Assembly: GCA_024516035.1 (NCBI GenBank)
Contig: CM044956.1
Span: 10,408,176-10,472,175, forward strand
Reading direction: 5' to 3'
Source: Bactericera cockerelli
Taxonomy: Eukaryota; Arthropoda; Insecta; Hemiptera; Triozidae
Length of the DNA: 64,000 nt
Under the pieces are notes generated by a model. It ran no database searches and was not told the origin of the DNA. It saw only the letters and a program-made list of their open reading frames with translations. Below are positions 42,249 to 55,000 of the stretch, piece by piece. The number at the start of each line of letters is the position of its first letter. Positions within the stretch are counted from its first letter, which is position 1. Position numbers and translations under genes: made by a program.

Positions 42249-42360
42249 CTAGTTGGAGGATTTGTTGTAAATCGTATCCTATCAGAAGCAATGATATCAG
42301 TGAATATGTTACTGTGAAAAGGAAACACTCCTTTCTCCTGGTCACTCCAATGCAATTCCC
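42249..42360 (-). pseudogene. Diverged copy of CYLD exon 2 upstream of exon 1
   Basis: The - strand reads GELHWSDQEKGVFPFHSNIF then TDIIASDRIRFT, which lines up with exon 2 (GRVPGKGAFPF...NVIVIASDRIRIT). It keeps an AG acceptor (TTTGTGCAG) and a GT donor (AG|GTACTT) and is open throughout, but it starts in a different phase (1, not 0) and lies 5' of exon 1. It is either a relic of a tandemly duplicated CYLD gene or an unused exon duplicate. Confidence 0.6.
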
Positions 42361-43009
42361 CTGCACAAACTTTTAAAGAATTCTAGGTACTTGTATACAA
42401 GCTACAGGTTTTAAAATAGGTAGTTGTACCTATACTAATACTCTACTATGTACTAATAATTCAATAGCTAGGCTGCAATGATACTTGTTTTCTGAAACTG
42501 GAAAAATAGGTAAAGGAGGAAATTATTCTCAATAGGGAAATAAAATCTATGTACACAATTTAATCTGAACTAACTAGGAACTAGGTAGGTATGAATACCA
42601 AAATCATGCTAAAAAGAATGAATGAATCTACAGAAATCATGCAAACTACAGAAATGTAGAAATAGAATTAAATAATGATTGAAACCTTTCAAATGGAACT
42701 GGAATTTATTTGTAAAATCTTAAGTTGAGAAATGTTTGAAAATAATCTGAGTAAGAGATTGAGATAAGATAACAATAAACTGATAAAAGTAAAAAAACTG
42801 AATAATTTCCTAAAAGAAAATAAAATTCTTTTATCTTTTTTTTTGATAAAAGGAAATCGGAAATTAGAAAATTGAGGGCGAGTTTTAGCTCACTGATCAG
42901 ATTAATCGTTGGACAGGTTGGACTAATTTGTCATGGCTCCTTGAGTTTTTTTTTACTCAACTTTACAGAGCGAGTTGTTGCGGCTCGTCTAATGGGACGT
43001 TTTTTTTCT
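42361..43009. other. Intergenic DNA 5' of CYLD
   Basis: No gene. AT-rich with several ATAGGTA repeats. The CYLD promoter probably lies between 41827 and about 42250, but no motif could be assigned. Confidence 0.4.
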
Positions 43010-43196
43010 TTTTTAAGAAAAAGGTAGACGTGCCCCGGAACCGCTTTTGCATTACTTCAGGACACTTTACCTTTACATTCATGCCATTCCGGAACGGAAA
43101 AACTCAGTCAGAATTTTCCGCTCCGGCCGCGATTCGAACCCGCAACCTCCGGGTCAGCAACCAATAATACTCTTAACCACTGAGCCACGGAGGTCG
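43010..43196 (-). mobile_element. SINE-D copy
   Basis: Complement of CCTCCGTGGCTCAGTGGTTA, GCGGGTTCGAATCGCGGCCG and GGCATGAATGTAAAGG. Confidence 0.85.
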
Positions 43197-43242
43197 GTAA
43201 TGGGACGTTAAATTTAATAAACAGATCTATATTCTAAGTAGT

Positions 43243-43283
43243 CACTGTGGCAGAGCGAGTTAGCGCGCTAGGCATTGCACACA
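43243..43283 (+). mobile_element. SINE-C head, left part of a split copy
   Basis: AGTCACTGTGGCAGAGCGAG to GGCATTGCACACA; continues at 47675 (CATGGTGACCTGGGTTCG) after the transposon. Compare the unbroken GCATTGCACACATGGTGACC in the complement of 22049-22068. Confidence 0.88.
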
Positions 43284-44397
43284 CCCAGACAGCACGGAAG
43301 TTGACTTCCAGTCTGGATTTAAGGTGGAAATATCCAGGTGTATAAAGTCAACTGGACCTCCAACTGTCCCGACAGCTGGATTTTTCCATTATGGATTTAA
43401 TCAGTTGACCAGCCACCTGGATATTTCCAACAAAAATCCATCTAGACTCAGTCACCTGGGCAGTCAGCTGGAAGTATAACGACTCAGTCCAGCTAGGACA
43501 TGAGTAGAATTTAGTCAGTTGACCAGTCAGCTGGAAATGTTCCATATTTTTCCAGTTTACATAAAACGCGTCCTTTGTTGAAGACGCCATCTTTGATCTT
43601 TCGTAATTTCAGAAATTGTGATATTGGTGATTGTAAATTGTTTTAAATAATTAATAATTCTTTTAAATATTAGGTATTTTTTTTAGTTTTGAACATTTTT
43701 AAATACAAATATCATTTTATTTAGTTTTGATCTTTTTTATAACTACTGGAAGTGTCGAGTTTTTATAAAACTCGTCCTTTGTTGAAGGAAATTCAGAAAT
43801 TGTGATATTTTTGTGAATTGTTTTAAATAATTAATAATTCTCTTAAATAATAGTGATGGGTTCTTCACTTACAAAAAAACACCGTGTTTTTCGAAAAATG
43901 TTAGTTCCAAAGGATTCTTCAAGATAGCGCCAGTAGAGTTTTGCTCTCGCGAAACGGAGTTGGCGTATTTTTTGTGATATACGCCAAAGGTAGCAAAAAA
44001 GTAAAAGCGCCAAAATTTAAAAATTCAAGAACATAAACAGAAAGCATAAAAACAAGAAAAGCTAATGTACCCGAAGCTACCAACGTCTTGAAATTTTTAT
44101 CGAAATTTCTACAGGGTACGGCAAAATATTTTAACTCTTATTGCTGAAGTTACCAAAGAGGTACTAATAATACATACCTCAGTCACAAGATTTTTTTACT
44201 AAGATGTTTTTTTCTTGCAGAGTAAATATAATCCCACTACTAGCAGAAGTCATTTGCGTTCTATTTTTATGATATAAATTTTTAAATCAATTTTGTAATT
44301 TTTATAAACTTACACGCGCACTAAAACTTTTTTTTATTATTGTTGCAAATATAATGGCCTGTAATTTAAGGCAAAATAACTCGATTATAACCTAACG

Positions 44398-44744
44398 GCA
44401 CGCAGTCATATCCGACATTGAAGGAACCAAAAGGTCTGTTGTAATCGTCTGTCGTAATGTTAGTTCCTTCAGTGTCGGATATGACTGCATTTTTTTTGTA
44501 ATTATTTAGTAATAATTACAAAAAAAATATTTTACAAATAGTATACAATTATATAATAATAATTCCGTGTCCGTGAGATAGGTATTGATACCTAAATCAC
44601 GGTGGTGAGAGGATTATATGGACGCCCAAAACCAATGTCTAGGCTCCTTTTATGTCCATAGTATACGATTGATCACAAGCTAGATTACGACAGACCTTGG
44701 TTTCTTGACATTCGTATATAATATATATATGACTGCGTACCGCC
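44398..44744. mobile_element. Small TIR element nested in transposon P
   Basis: The ends GGCACGCAGTCATATCCGAC and TATATGACTGCGTACCGCC are inverted relatives. Inside, GCAGTCATATCCGAC reappears inverted at 44478-44492, giving a hairpin of about 90 bp. Confidence 0.6.
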
Positions 44745-46544
44745 AGGTTTAAAGCAATAATCTTTTAGGGCGATCCGAATTTCGTTGAAACAAAATTCGA
44801 TTTCGACAATTTTAAATTTATGCACAAAAATAGACCAAGTGCCATGCCCGATCTCCAAAACGTTAATCTCAGCGACTTCACTTTACCTCATCGCCCTCAT
44901 CGGCAAGTTAACAGATGAAGAAATATAAAAAAAAAATGAAGCTGGGAAGCAATGACTGTAGTAAGGTAAAAGAGAAAAAGGGATAGTTTAATGAGAATTA
45001 AAAATGAATTATTCTAGAGAATTTTTCGTAAATAATGTTTATGGTTGTTTGTTGAACCCTGTTGAATAATCAAATTCGTTGTTTATTTCTATAGAGTAAA
45101 GATTATTATATTTAATTATTTGACAAATGATCAAACACCAAATACGCCTCAATTTCACATAATGAAGGTTTTTTTTTTAAATTACCGCCACAATTTTGTT
45201 TATATTCTTGCCAATCCCTGAATTTGCAAAAAGTAAGCGTATTTCGAGCGAAACGCTGATTTTGAGGTTAGGTGGTTCGTGTTTTTGGCAAAAATGAAGA
45301 ATCGGCTGTAGGTATTTCATTTATTTGAACATATTTTAAATACAAATAATATTTTAATTAGTTTTGAACATCTTTTTTATAACTACTGAAAGTGTGTTTA
45401 CTTTGTCATTTCTGAACTCCAAATTTGCTTTCAAGATGTTTCAAAAAATAGTTCTTTAGTTTGTCTAAATCGTGACAGAAGAAAGAGGACAAGAAGCAGT
45501 TCATACTGGATCACCTTTTTCATCTGACAATAACCATCCATTTCTAGAGACATCCACTTGGACCCTAATGAACTTTCTGCACTCTGCTGTTCCTGGACCT
45601 TCAGTGGGATTAACACCTTCAGTTCACTTGGAATCATACCAGCTACCCATATTAATCTCACCTAGCCTAGCCAAGCCAAAGTAGGACCATGAATGCTAGT
45701 CTCATGTGTTAAGGGAAACAGAATTTTTTATGCTAAAGATCTCTTGACCATAGGTTGGCTAAAAAAAGGTTCTGGTTCAAGCAAAGAAACAGCTGAATGC
45801 ATAGTGCTAGATAGTGAAATTTTTCACTCTGTGGATTCTATTTAGATGTACAATACATATTATTATAAAATGAATATTTCACTGATAGGTGGTTCTGCCA
45901 CACTAAAAAATGATGTTTACTTTGTGACATGCTTCCTGATTACTTGATTTAAAATTAATTGGCCAATTTACTGTGCACTGTTCATAATAACAATAATAAC
46001 TATTGTGCTCTCTCTACCACCTTATTACTATGAAGGCCCTTAAATTTTGAGTTAATTTTATATCTATTTAAAAAAAGTGTTCCACACTATTGTGTTTTAT
46101 AATTTCACTAGTCTTAACAAGTCAATTTTGTTTTAATTTAAGTATAACAATGTTTTTTGGTAATAATTCTCAAAGCAAACAACCCAGCAATTCTAATTAG
46201 CCACAGCAGTATATAAATTGTGATGAAGGATTACAAATACATAATAACATTCACTAATCCATGTTCCACCACATTAGACATTGCTTAACTTTTGCAATTT
46301 CATGAAAACTGGTGTATTCCATGCCCCATTTTCATTTTCTGCTGGCTATTAGTTTATTTCTTTGTTATTTTTGGTTTCTCAAAAGAAATATATTTTAATT
46401 TACATAGTATTATTATTTTATTGTGATTATGTACATGTTATGAGCATATTTTATAATTGGATATCATTATTTTATTTCTATACTAGCTAAAACCTGGCAT
46501 TTTGTCACCATTAAGGTTTTTTCTCATGGCCGGTGTCCCAATAA

Positions 46545-46745
46545 AAGTAATAATAACACTTTTAACTGGAAGGTAACCACCAGGTAAGGTTAAAGGTTAT
46601 GCTCAAAGCATTTTCTACCACCTAACCCTCAGAGTCTTATTATTATGTGGTCACAACCATAATGAGGAAAAAATTGAAACAACGGAACCCTACGCTAGGT
46701 TGATTATCTGACTAGCGCATTAACCACTTGATTACCAGTGCACTT
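46545..46745 (-). mobile_element. SINE-B inside transposon P (long copy)
   Basis: Minus-strand head TGCACTGGTAATCAAGTGGT, then body ATTTTTTCCTCATTATGG to CCTGGTGGTTACCTTCC. The same insertion is in the short copy (58162-58350), so it predates their divergence. Confidence 0.85.
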
Positions 46746-47674
46746 GAAAATTGTATTAGATATTTTAATTTTGATAATTTTCTAGTGTGTTGAAGGTGGC
46801 TTAGGGGGGGGGGTTGAACTCTCAGTGAGAGTACCGTTTGGTATTGTAACCCCAAGAGGACATAGTCAGCCAGACATGCATAACTTTGAGTTTTATATAT
46901 AGAGATTATACCTACTTAGGAATATACTTGTGATACATTGGTACAAGGTCTTGTGACATGGTGGAAATTTGATAGTGCATTTTACACTTTTGGCACAATT
47001 TTTTTAATAATAAACACTCTTATTGTATTATTTGAGAGTCTTATTTGAATAAAGAGTCTTATTTGAATTGTGTTGTTTAAAACAGATTAGTTATTTTCTT
47101 TTTCTTTCCAAATTTCTATATAAAAAAAATTATACTCAAAATTGTGTGTGTGTACGTGTTAAAAAAAGCTATTTAAAATTTATTACTTTATTTTTATACA
47201 AAAAAAAAATATTCTTCATGAGATTTGAATGCATGGCCTCTAAATTAAATAACTGAAATTGAATTTATGCCTAATATACATTTGTTTCTAGTATTTTTAT
47301 TACTATTATTATTTGAAAAAAAAATGCATATAATGGGATTCGAACCCACGACCTCAAAACCAAGAGCGTAGCATTTGATTATTATGTAGTATAATGTACA
47401 GTATAGGTAAATAGGTATGTCAACATTGTGGTAGTGAGTTACTACCCATCCACTAGAGAGCGCTACAAGTAGCTGGAAATAAGTGGAACAAATCCAGTTG
47501 ACTTTGGGCAACTGACTTCCAGTTAAAAGTTGGGTTACTTTCCAGTTCATTTCCAGTTGATTTCCAGGTGGAGGTCAGGTGGAAGGTGGAAATCTCCAGC
47601 TGATTTCCAGGTGGGCAAGTAGACTTTTTCCACCTAACAGTATGGTATACATCCAGTTGACTGTGCTGTCTGGG

Positions 47675-47905
47675 CATGGTGACCTGGGTTCGATTCCCAG
47701 CGGGGGAGGATTTTTTCTGCTCTGTACTTGGATGTTCGGGGTCCACTCATACCTCGTGAGGAAAAATGAGTAGTTACTTGTATGAGTAACGACCAGTGGC
47801 GGCATTACCAGAGTAAAAAGAAATTAATGTAATAGAATAATTCGAAATGTAAAGGAGGCTCTTAGTAATGCTGCGCTACCCACAAAAATTGTGAAGAGGC
47901 CTTGT
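47675..47905 (+). mobile_element. SINE-C, right part of the split copy
   Basis: CATGGTGACCTGGGTTCGAT, CAGCGGGGGAGGATTTTTTC, CTCATACCTCGTGAGGAAAA and the distal body GCTGCGCTACCCACAAAAAT. Confidence 0.88.
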
Positions 47906-48084
47906 GCTTCACCACAAAGAAATTCGTACATACATAATACTCTATTATTGTAAAATCGCCCCTGAAGTGAGAACTAAGGGTAAGAATGTAAGAAGTGTAA
48001 AAGTGAGGTTGATGAAACATTATCACTCACCTAGATTCGAACCCTCCTGATGATTATTCTAATTTGTTTGCGATTTGACTACAA

Positions 48085-48660
48085 TCTTCTGTCAAAATGT
48101 CAAAAGTTCTTCTTTCAAAATGTCAAAAGTTCTTCTGTCAAAATGTCAAAAGTTCTTCTCTTAAAATGTCAAAAGTTCTTCTTTCAAAATGTCAAAAGTT
48201 CTTCTGTCAAAATGTCAAAAGTTCTTCTGTCAAAATGTCAAAAGTTCTTCTGTCAAAATGTCAAAAGTTCTTCTCTTAAAATGTCAAAAGTTCTTTTCTT
48301 AAAATGTCAAAAGTTCTTCTGTCAAAATGTCAAAAGTTCTTCTTTCAAAATGTCAAAAGCTCTTCTGTCAAAATGTCAAAAGCTCTTCTGTCAAAATGTC
48401 AAAAGTTCTTCTATCAAAATGTCAAAAGTTCTGTCAAAATGTCAAAAGTTCTTCTGTCAAAATATCAAAAGTTCTTCTGTCAAAATGTCATAGTTCTTCT
48501 GTCAAAATGTCAAAGTTTTTCTGTCAAAATGTCAAAAATTCTTCTGTCAAAATGTCAAAAGTTTTTCTGTCAAAATGTCAAAAATTCTTCTGTCAAAATG
48601 TCAAAAGCTCTTCTGTCAAAATGTCAAAAGACTCAAAAATTCCTCTGTCAAAATGTCAAA
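48085..48660 (+). repeat. 23-bp minisatellite (about 25 copies)
   Basis: Unit TCAAAATGTCAAAAGTTCTT + CTG. Some units are shortened (GTTCTGTC, CATAGTTC). Since 23 is not a multiple of three, successive units cycle through all frames (KVLLSKCQKFFCQNV); all three are open, which has no coding meaning. Confidence 0.95.
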
Positions 48661-49022
48661 AAAGTAAAGAAAAGAGTTTCCAGACTCCGCGATGACGTCA
48701 TGCCTCGCACAGCTGTTCACGTGAGAGGGGGTGGAAAACCCCCCCACTCCATTTCCGTAATAAAATATCAACTTTCTGCTTTCCTGCCATGGAGCTTAGA
48801 GCTTTTTGTGTTTCTGATCATTCCCACAGTCAAAAAAATCTTTCGCAAAAAATAACAACATCTTTTTAATTTCTTTGCCCGATTTAATTTCGATTAACGT
48901 ATGACATGTGTTACCGGCATCAATTTTATTTTATTTTAAGTACTCTTATTTTACAGGATTGAATATTTTTTCGGTTACCCGGTCGTAACTATTGAGCACA
49001 AATATAACCGAATGAAATGTAG
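48661..49022. other. Upstream region of the membrane-protein gene
   Basis: Lies between the minisatellite and the tentative start. CGCGATGACGTCATGCCTCG (48689-48708) includes the palindrome TGACGTCA, a CRE/ATF-type site; CACGTG (48719-48724) is a canonical E-box. Both are reasonable promoter elements, but the transcription start is not known. Confidence 0.4.
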
Positions 49023-49049
49023 ATGAGGGCAAAATCGGTGCATATTGAG
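49023..49049 (+). CDS. Tentative first coding exon of the membrane-protein gene
   Basis: ATG AGG GCA and six more codons up to GAG|GTAAGC, phase 0, giving MRAKSVHIE. It is short and rests on the ATG, an in-frame stop directly before it, a good donor, and the signal-peptide-like sequence formed with the next exon. Confidence 0.5.
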
Positions 49050-52000
49050 GTAAGCTTTAAATTAATTACGTGTTGTTTTTAAAAAAATCTTGGCCATTTT
49101 AAACTATATTTTTATAATAAACATATTTTATGGTCAAAGGCAGAGACATTTTGTGAAGAGGTACATGAGAGAAATTTTACACTCGTGTGGGAATACTGTC
49201 AAAGCTCTGAATAACACTCTTAGCACACAGCTTTTGTATCGGATCAATATCTTGCGTTTGATGTAGCTTTCTCTCTCTTGCGGCTTTCTTCCCCATACCC
49301 ATAGGTGCAGGTGAATTTCCATTCAGCTGAATGTAGTATGAGGGTTACCTAAATGTATAATATATAGGTAGGTAACAAATCATCAATGTTTATTTCAAAT
49401 AAAAATCACATCGAAATACTCGTATAATTATTTAAATATTTTAATTATAAATTGAAAAATATAATGAATATTTTTTAAATAAAATATAGTATAGTATAGT
49501 AGTGTGCTTTATTTAGACTGTCCGCTCGAGACAGGAAGTCCCGTTACGCTAACAATATACCTACATATACAAGTATGTACCTACATATATCTCAGAGTGA
49601 TAAAATTAGAATATAAATAGGTACCTATGTACCCCTTAATGACAATGAGAACAGCATTGTTATGTCAATTTCAATAGGTAGGTAATTTGCATTAATTCAA
49701 TAAAGGTAAAAACATAGTGTGATAAATACTAAAAGTCTTTACTCGTACGTAGCTATTGCACGCAGGTAACGTACGTGCCATGCATGTTGCATAACTATGT
49801 TATTTTGCCGAATGGTCTTACTTGATTACATAGTTCTAAGGGGTTGGTAAATAATTAGGTATATGGGTATCTACTCAATTATTTGATTTTTTTTCTGAAG
49901 TACATAACATTGTTTCAAAAATTCTTAGAACAATTAATTGAAACAACACCATTGTTCTATTAAAATAAATAATTATGGTTGTTACCCATACCTACTTCTA
50001 AGGGGTAATTAAATATACCTACCTACTTATTTGATATGATAAACGGTCCTAAAGGGTAAGTTATAGTAAAGTACATAGGTACCTAATGATGCGTGTTCAA
50101 AGTGTTCATACATGATGTACCTACTGAATATTTTATTAAGTACGATCGATCCCCGTGTTTACTAGAGGATATTTTAGGGTGTGGTGACACCTATTCCAAT
50201 TTTAGCACCAAAAGGAAAAGTTAAAAAAAAAAAATGACCACAAACAATACTTCCTATATCTTACAGGTAATAGAGAGTTAAAAAATTGAATTCGGAGCAA
50301 AAAATTTCTTATATTAGAAATTCATCGGAAGTAAAATATGATTTATTTGTGATGAAGCAACAAGAGCCTTCATGCCTCGTTTGCTTTTCTAAATAGACAT
50401 TTTCTATTTACTTTACTCTGGAAATGAGAAATGTAACCAGAGGCGACTGGTCGTTTTCCATACACCAAGACATTTACAATACCGAGTAGATTTTTTCTGC
50501 CCAGCCAGGATTCGAAGTCGCATCCAAGGTACTGCGCATGCCTAGTGTGCACTACTCCACTCAGCCGCATCCACCGTGGCCGAGTAGAGATGCGGCTACA
50601 AGGTCACGTGATCAATTTCCACCAATCACAGAGCTCCAAAGTGATCACGTGACCTTACATCTACATGAGTCAGGACCTGTCACCTGTCAGGCGCATCTGG
50701 AACCGGCCATTAATGTATTTTAAGGACTTAATAAAATCCAAAAAATATCTGTCTGCATTAAACTGATAGACTTTATCCGATAGACTTTATCAGTATCTTT
50801 ATCGATAAGGCGGTGGACTAGTAATCTGGAAGTCGCTAGGCGGTGGTTCAAGGCCCAAGCTAATCAAAAAATAGGCTAGCTAGTTTGAATTAGGTAAATC
50901 GCAATTGTGATCGCAATTGTGACACAAAATAATATCTTTGAACTCTTTTTAGTCTAAATTAAGAGAGTAATGTTTCACTGTTGCAGGTGCTTGCACTACT
51001 AATCCTATCTCAGATCCCATGGCCCGGACCCTCCATTTTCAAAATATCCTGTCCTCGAGATAGTGCCACTATTGTGCGCCGAGTCATTCAAAAGGTAAGT
51101 CCTGTCCCTTTAGGGCAGTTAATAAAAAAACCCAAATTCAATTTTTAAATTAAGTATAAGAATAATAATAATAATAATAATATCGCCTTATTTATACTGT
51201 CCGATTAAGACTATTAAAGTCCCATTATTCCAGCAGTAAGCCCAAGACATATTATTATGTGGTAAAAATCCCAAATGGGAGGATAACTTGTCATGTCCCG
51301 GCTGGGTTTCGAACCCACGACATCTGGATTTTCTGGATTCACAGAGCGCCGCCTTTACCACTGAGCTACCGCGACAGACAAATGGGTTCTCGGAAATTGT
51401 AACGGTCTATCCCATCGGTTTAAATTAAATATACATAATACATTATACATACATAGATACTTACACATAGTTACAAGTAGTATGTATTACTTAAAGCTGC
51501 CCCTAGCCTAGACGATCAAAATATTTAATTAAAATCGCATTGATCAATAATGTATCGCAATAAAATAATGTAGGTATCAATATACATATATTCTTCATTT
51601 CTCACATTGTCTGTAAGAAAGGTCTTTATTTATATGTAATACAAGGTCTCATCTTTTTTCATAGGAAGCACTGACAGTATGCTTCCAGCATTGCCTCTTT
51701 ATTTCTACATATTATTTTTTCTGTTGTACGAATATTCCTTTAAGGGCAGTTAATAAAAAAACCCAAATTCAATTTTTAAATTAGAATGTTTTGATTAGGG
51801 CAGTAATGAAAAAGAAGGAAAGAGATGAGAGAGTGGAAGATAATGCACCTGAAGTAATGTTATTAAACGGTTCCGGGTGCATCATCTTCTCCAGAGAGGT
51901 CTAGGTTTTTTAGTGGGTGGAAATCCCACTCCCCATGGTTTCCGGGTGTCTTTTAAAGACTTTTCTCCTAAGCCTCTCTTAAAAAAAAGGTATCTAGACA

Positions 52001-55000
52001 CAATGATTTTTCTTCTTACAGAAGTGGCTCCCAGTACTCGACCGCTACCATGTTAAGCTACCGCTGGAGTGTCCATTTCACCCCTCACGCGACATTTACC
52101 ACCCTCAGCAGGAGGCCAAACACCAACACCGCCCCTCACAATGGACGTGTGGGTTCTGTGGAAAATCTTTCTACGACGAAAAATATCTGGACTGGCATTT
52201 CGATAATCGACACAGGAGTAAAGTCAACCTCGTAAGTGAAAACTAATAATAATAAAACTCTTTAAGTGGAAGGTAACCACCAGGCGAGGCTAATGCTCAA
52301 AGCATTTCTTTTTAATGTTTAAATTGTAAGCCAACTCCACTAAAATTTGTAATATCAAAAATACAAATAAACTTTATATTATTATTATTATAAATGCTCA
52401 AAGCCACTTAACCCTCAGAGTCTTATTATTATGTGGTAACAAACTCAAATGAATGAGTAAAAATTCATGCACTGGGTGAGATTCGAACCAACGGATCCCT
52501 ACGCTACCGGGATTACTAGACTAGCGCGTTAATTACTTGACTACCAGTGCAAGGTACATAGGTCTATGGCGTCGACCCAACGCGAAGGTGAGGTAGAAAG
52601 GTTCGAGTTATTATTGTTATTGTAGTTTTTATAATGACTCTGATATGTACTTTAAGGGCGGTGGCCCCAAATTCAGGCCCGAAACGATGTACCTACGTCA
52701 AGGCTGTATTTAAGGGGAGGAGGTGTCAGGGGTGTCCGTTGCATGATAGACTTGGCATTCCATACATTCATTTTTTTATTAAGATGAGTGTTTCACAGCC
52801 TTTTTTATTTCGTAGCCATGGAACAGGAGCTACTATAGACGCTTGTGGTCTGTGTTGTAGCCTGCCCATCCCGTAGTATGCCTCCCCTCTGATGGGCGAG
52901 GAGTAACACAATACTTCCCATTTAGGTGCTGGGTCAACACGAGCGCACCGGAAGGTATCCCTTACAAACAATTGTAACCAAATTAAGAATACAATTTTTT
53001 GGCCACACGGGGGATCGAACCCGGGACCTTCCGCATGGCAAGCGAGTGGCTTAACCACTGAGCTCATCGCGCGCTTCATTTATGTAGTATCTATCGGAAT
53101 CCGCAAAAAATTCGTTATTACATAAATTTCCAATTTTAATTTTTGGTTTTATAATAATTATAAAACCAAAAATTAAAATTATTGATTGTATTTGTATAAA
53201 TATACAAATTCCGAAGCAATATATAAAAACGAGAGATAATTAAATAAATAAAATAATTATATACTTTTGTCCTATCTGGGTTGTTTGCCTAACCTATGGC
53301 AATAGGTTGCCTAACCTATGGCAATCTCTTCCATCCAACCCTTGGACATTTCCATCTACCTGATGTGTTGTAATTACTAAAAACAAATTTACAGGCAGAA
53401 GACGCAGTGTGCCTCGCGGACTACTGTGACGTCATGAGATGCGAAGTGGTGCGTCATCAGAACCTGGCCATGCCTCCGGAGGGCGGGTCCAGCCTTAGCA
53501 CGGACCTGGAGATCTGGCGCGAGGCGAACACGTACCACACAGCGCTTGCACCGGTGGGACCGCGGGAGCTGATTCGCGTTCCATATCCCACCATTCCACC
53601 GGCGGGCCAGGGCGGCGGGGGCGGCAAGCACCAGGAGAACAGTCGGTGTCTCAGGTACAGTACGAAAAAAACATGGGGAAGAACCTTTATGGAGACAAAG
53701 TGCCAGGTTTCAGCTAAATGCTGGAATAAGTGAAACTCAGAAAATTAATGATATTCTTTCTTTTTTTGGTTTTGACGTCACTTTCTACTGCTTGGTCATA
53801 TCACGACGGGTGTTATACCCTACAATCGCTGAAAAACTTAACCAGGAATCAATTTACTGTATATTTATACATTACTGAATGTTAACAATTAAGATAAAGA
53901 TAAAATTAAATTTGATATACATTTAAAATACTGGTGTATTCAATGTGCCATCGACTTTGGCTAATGATATTCTTGATATTTTCTAGGTCGGAGGCGCCGA
54001 GCAATCAAGACGGGGAGGGAAACGCCACCTGTGACAATCTAGTGGACTCATCAGTCCCACCTAAACAACAACGCACACAAGATGTTCAAAAGTTGAAGGC
54101 CAACTGCCGTCCGGACCAGCTCTTTAAGCTGAAACAACGATGCGAGGTAAACACTACACGAGCTATGAGAGCTTTAGGGCAAACTTTAGGGCAAGCTATG
54201 AGAGCTTTAGGGCAAACTTTAAGGCAAGCTATGAGAGCTTTAGGGAAAACTTTAGGGCAAGCTATGAGAGCTTTAGGGAAAACTTTAGGGCAAGCTATGA
54301 GAGCTTTAGGGAAAACTTTAGGGCAAGCTATGAGAGCTTTAGGGAAAACTTTAGGGCAAGCTATGAGAGCTTTAGGGAAAACTTTAGGGCAAGCTATGAG
54401 GGCTTTAGGCTTTATATGATTTTTTTTTTCAATATGAATTTCCCCTGAAAGTACAGGATTTTAATTTTAAATGGAATGAAGTTTGAGAAAATTAATTGAA
54501 CGGTCGTTATTTCTAGCATACCTACAGGCACACCCACACTAATCGTTAATTAAATAATAATAATAATATCGCCTTTTTTATACTGTCCGATAGGGACTAT
54601 TAAAGTCCCATTATTCCAGCAGTAAGCCCAAGACATATTATTATGTGGTAAAAATACCAAAAGGGAGGATAACTTGTCATGTCCCGGCTGGGTTTCAAAC
54701 CCGCGACCTCTGGAATCTCTGGATCCACAGAGTGCCGCATTTACCACTGAGCTACCGGGACAGACAAATAAATTAAATTTAAAACTTTAAACTCGCAAAA
54801 TGGATAGTTCCACACATTGGGTGAGCTAGAATGCTAGAACTGCTAGAACAAGCTGAGGAATATTCAATATTTCGTCACTCAACAAGTTTTCTTTCTTTTT
54901 TCAGGCCCTCGTCAGAGATTGCATTCTGGGTCTTCTGATCAACTTATCCGTGGAAGATTTCAGGGAAGTTGAAGGTGAGTTAAAAAATTAATAATAAATT

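Larger units (their letters stand above)
43284..47674. mobile_element. Non-autonomous DNA transposon P, long copy (4.4 kb)
   Basis: Termini CCCAGACAGCAC and GTGCTGTCTGGG (12-bp perfect TIR), flanked by CA on both sides. The first 270 and last 220 bp are dense with CAACTGG/CAGCTGG/CCAGTTG boxes in both orientations, like subterminal transposase-binding repeats. No transposase frame is seen. It carries its own passengers: a nested TIR element (44398-44744), SINE-B (46545-46745), a 5S-SINE relic (46265-46325) and a tRNA-like piece (47330-47390). It shares both ends and the inner 3' half with 56568-59268. The superfamily is not recognised. Confidence 0.82.

Noticed and set aside
47245..47550. Open frames at the 3' ends of the two P elements (also 58868-59227)
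   Set aside because: They run across subterminal box repeats and a tRNA-like fragment, and show no transposase motif.
48050..48855. Open frames of 120-180 codons (SKVLLSKCQKFF repeats)
   Set aside because: 23-bp minisatellite, open in all three + frames because the unit has no stop; no coding signal.
50538..50723. 61-codon frame (MPSVHYSTQPHPPWPSRDAA) as first exon of the membrane-protein gene
   Set aside because: It overlaps a tRNA-headed SINE on the other strand and its end has no donor leading into 50987 in phase.
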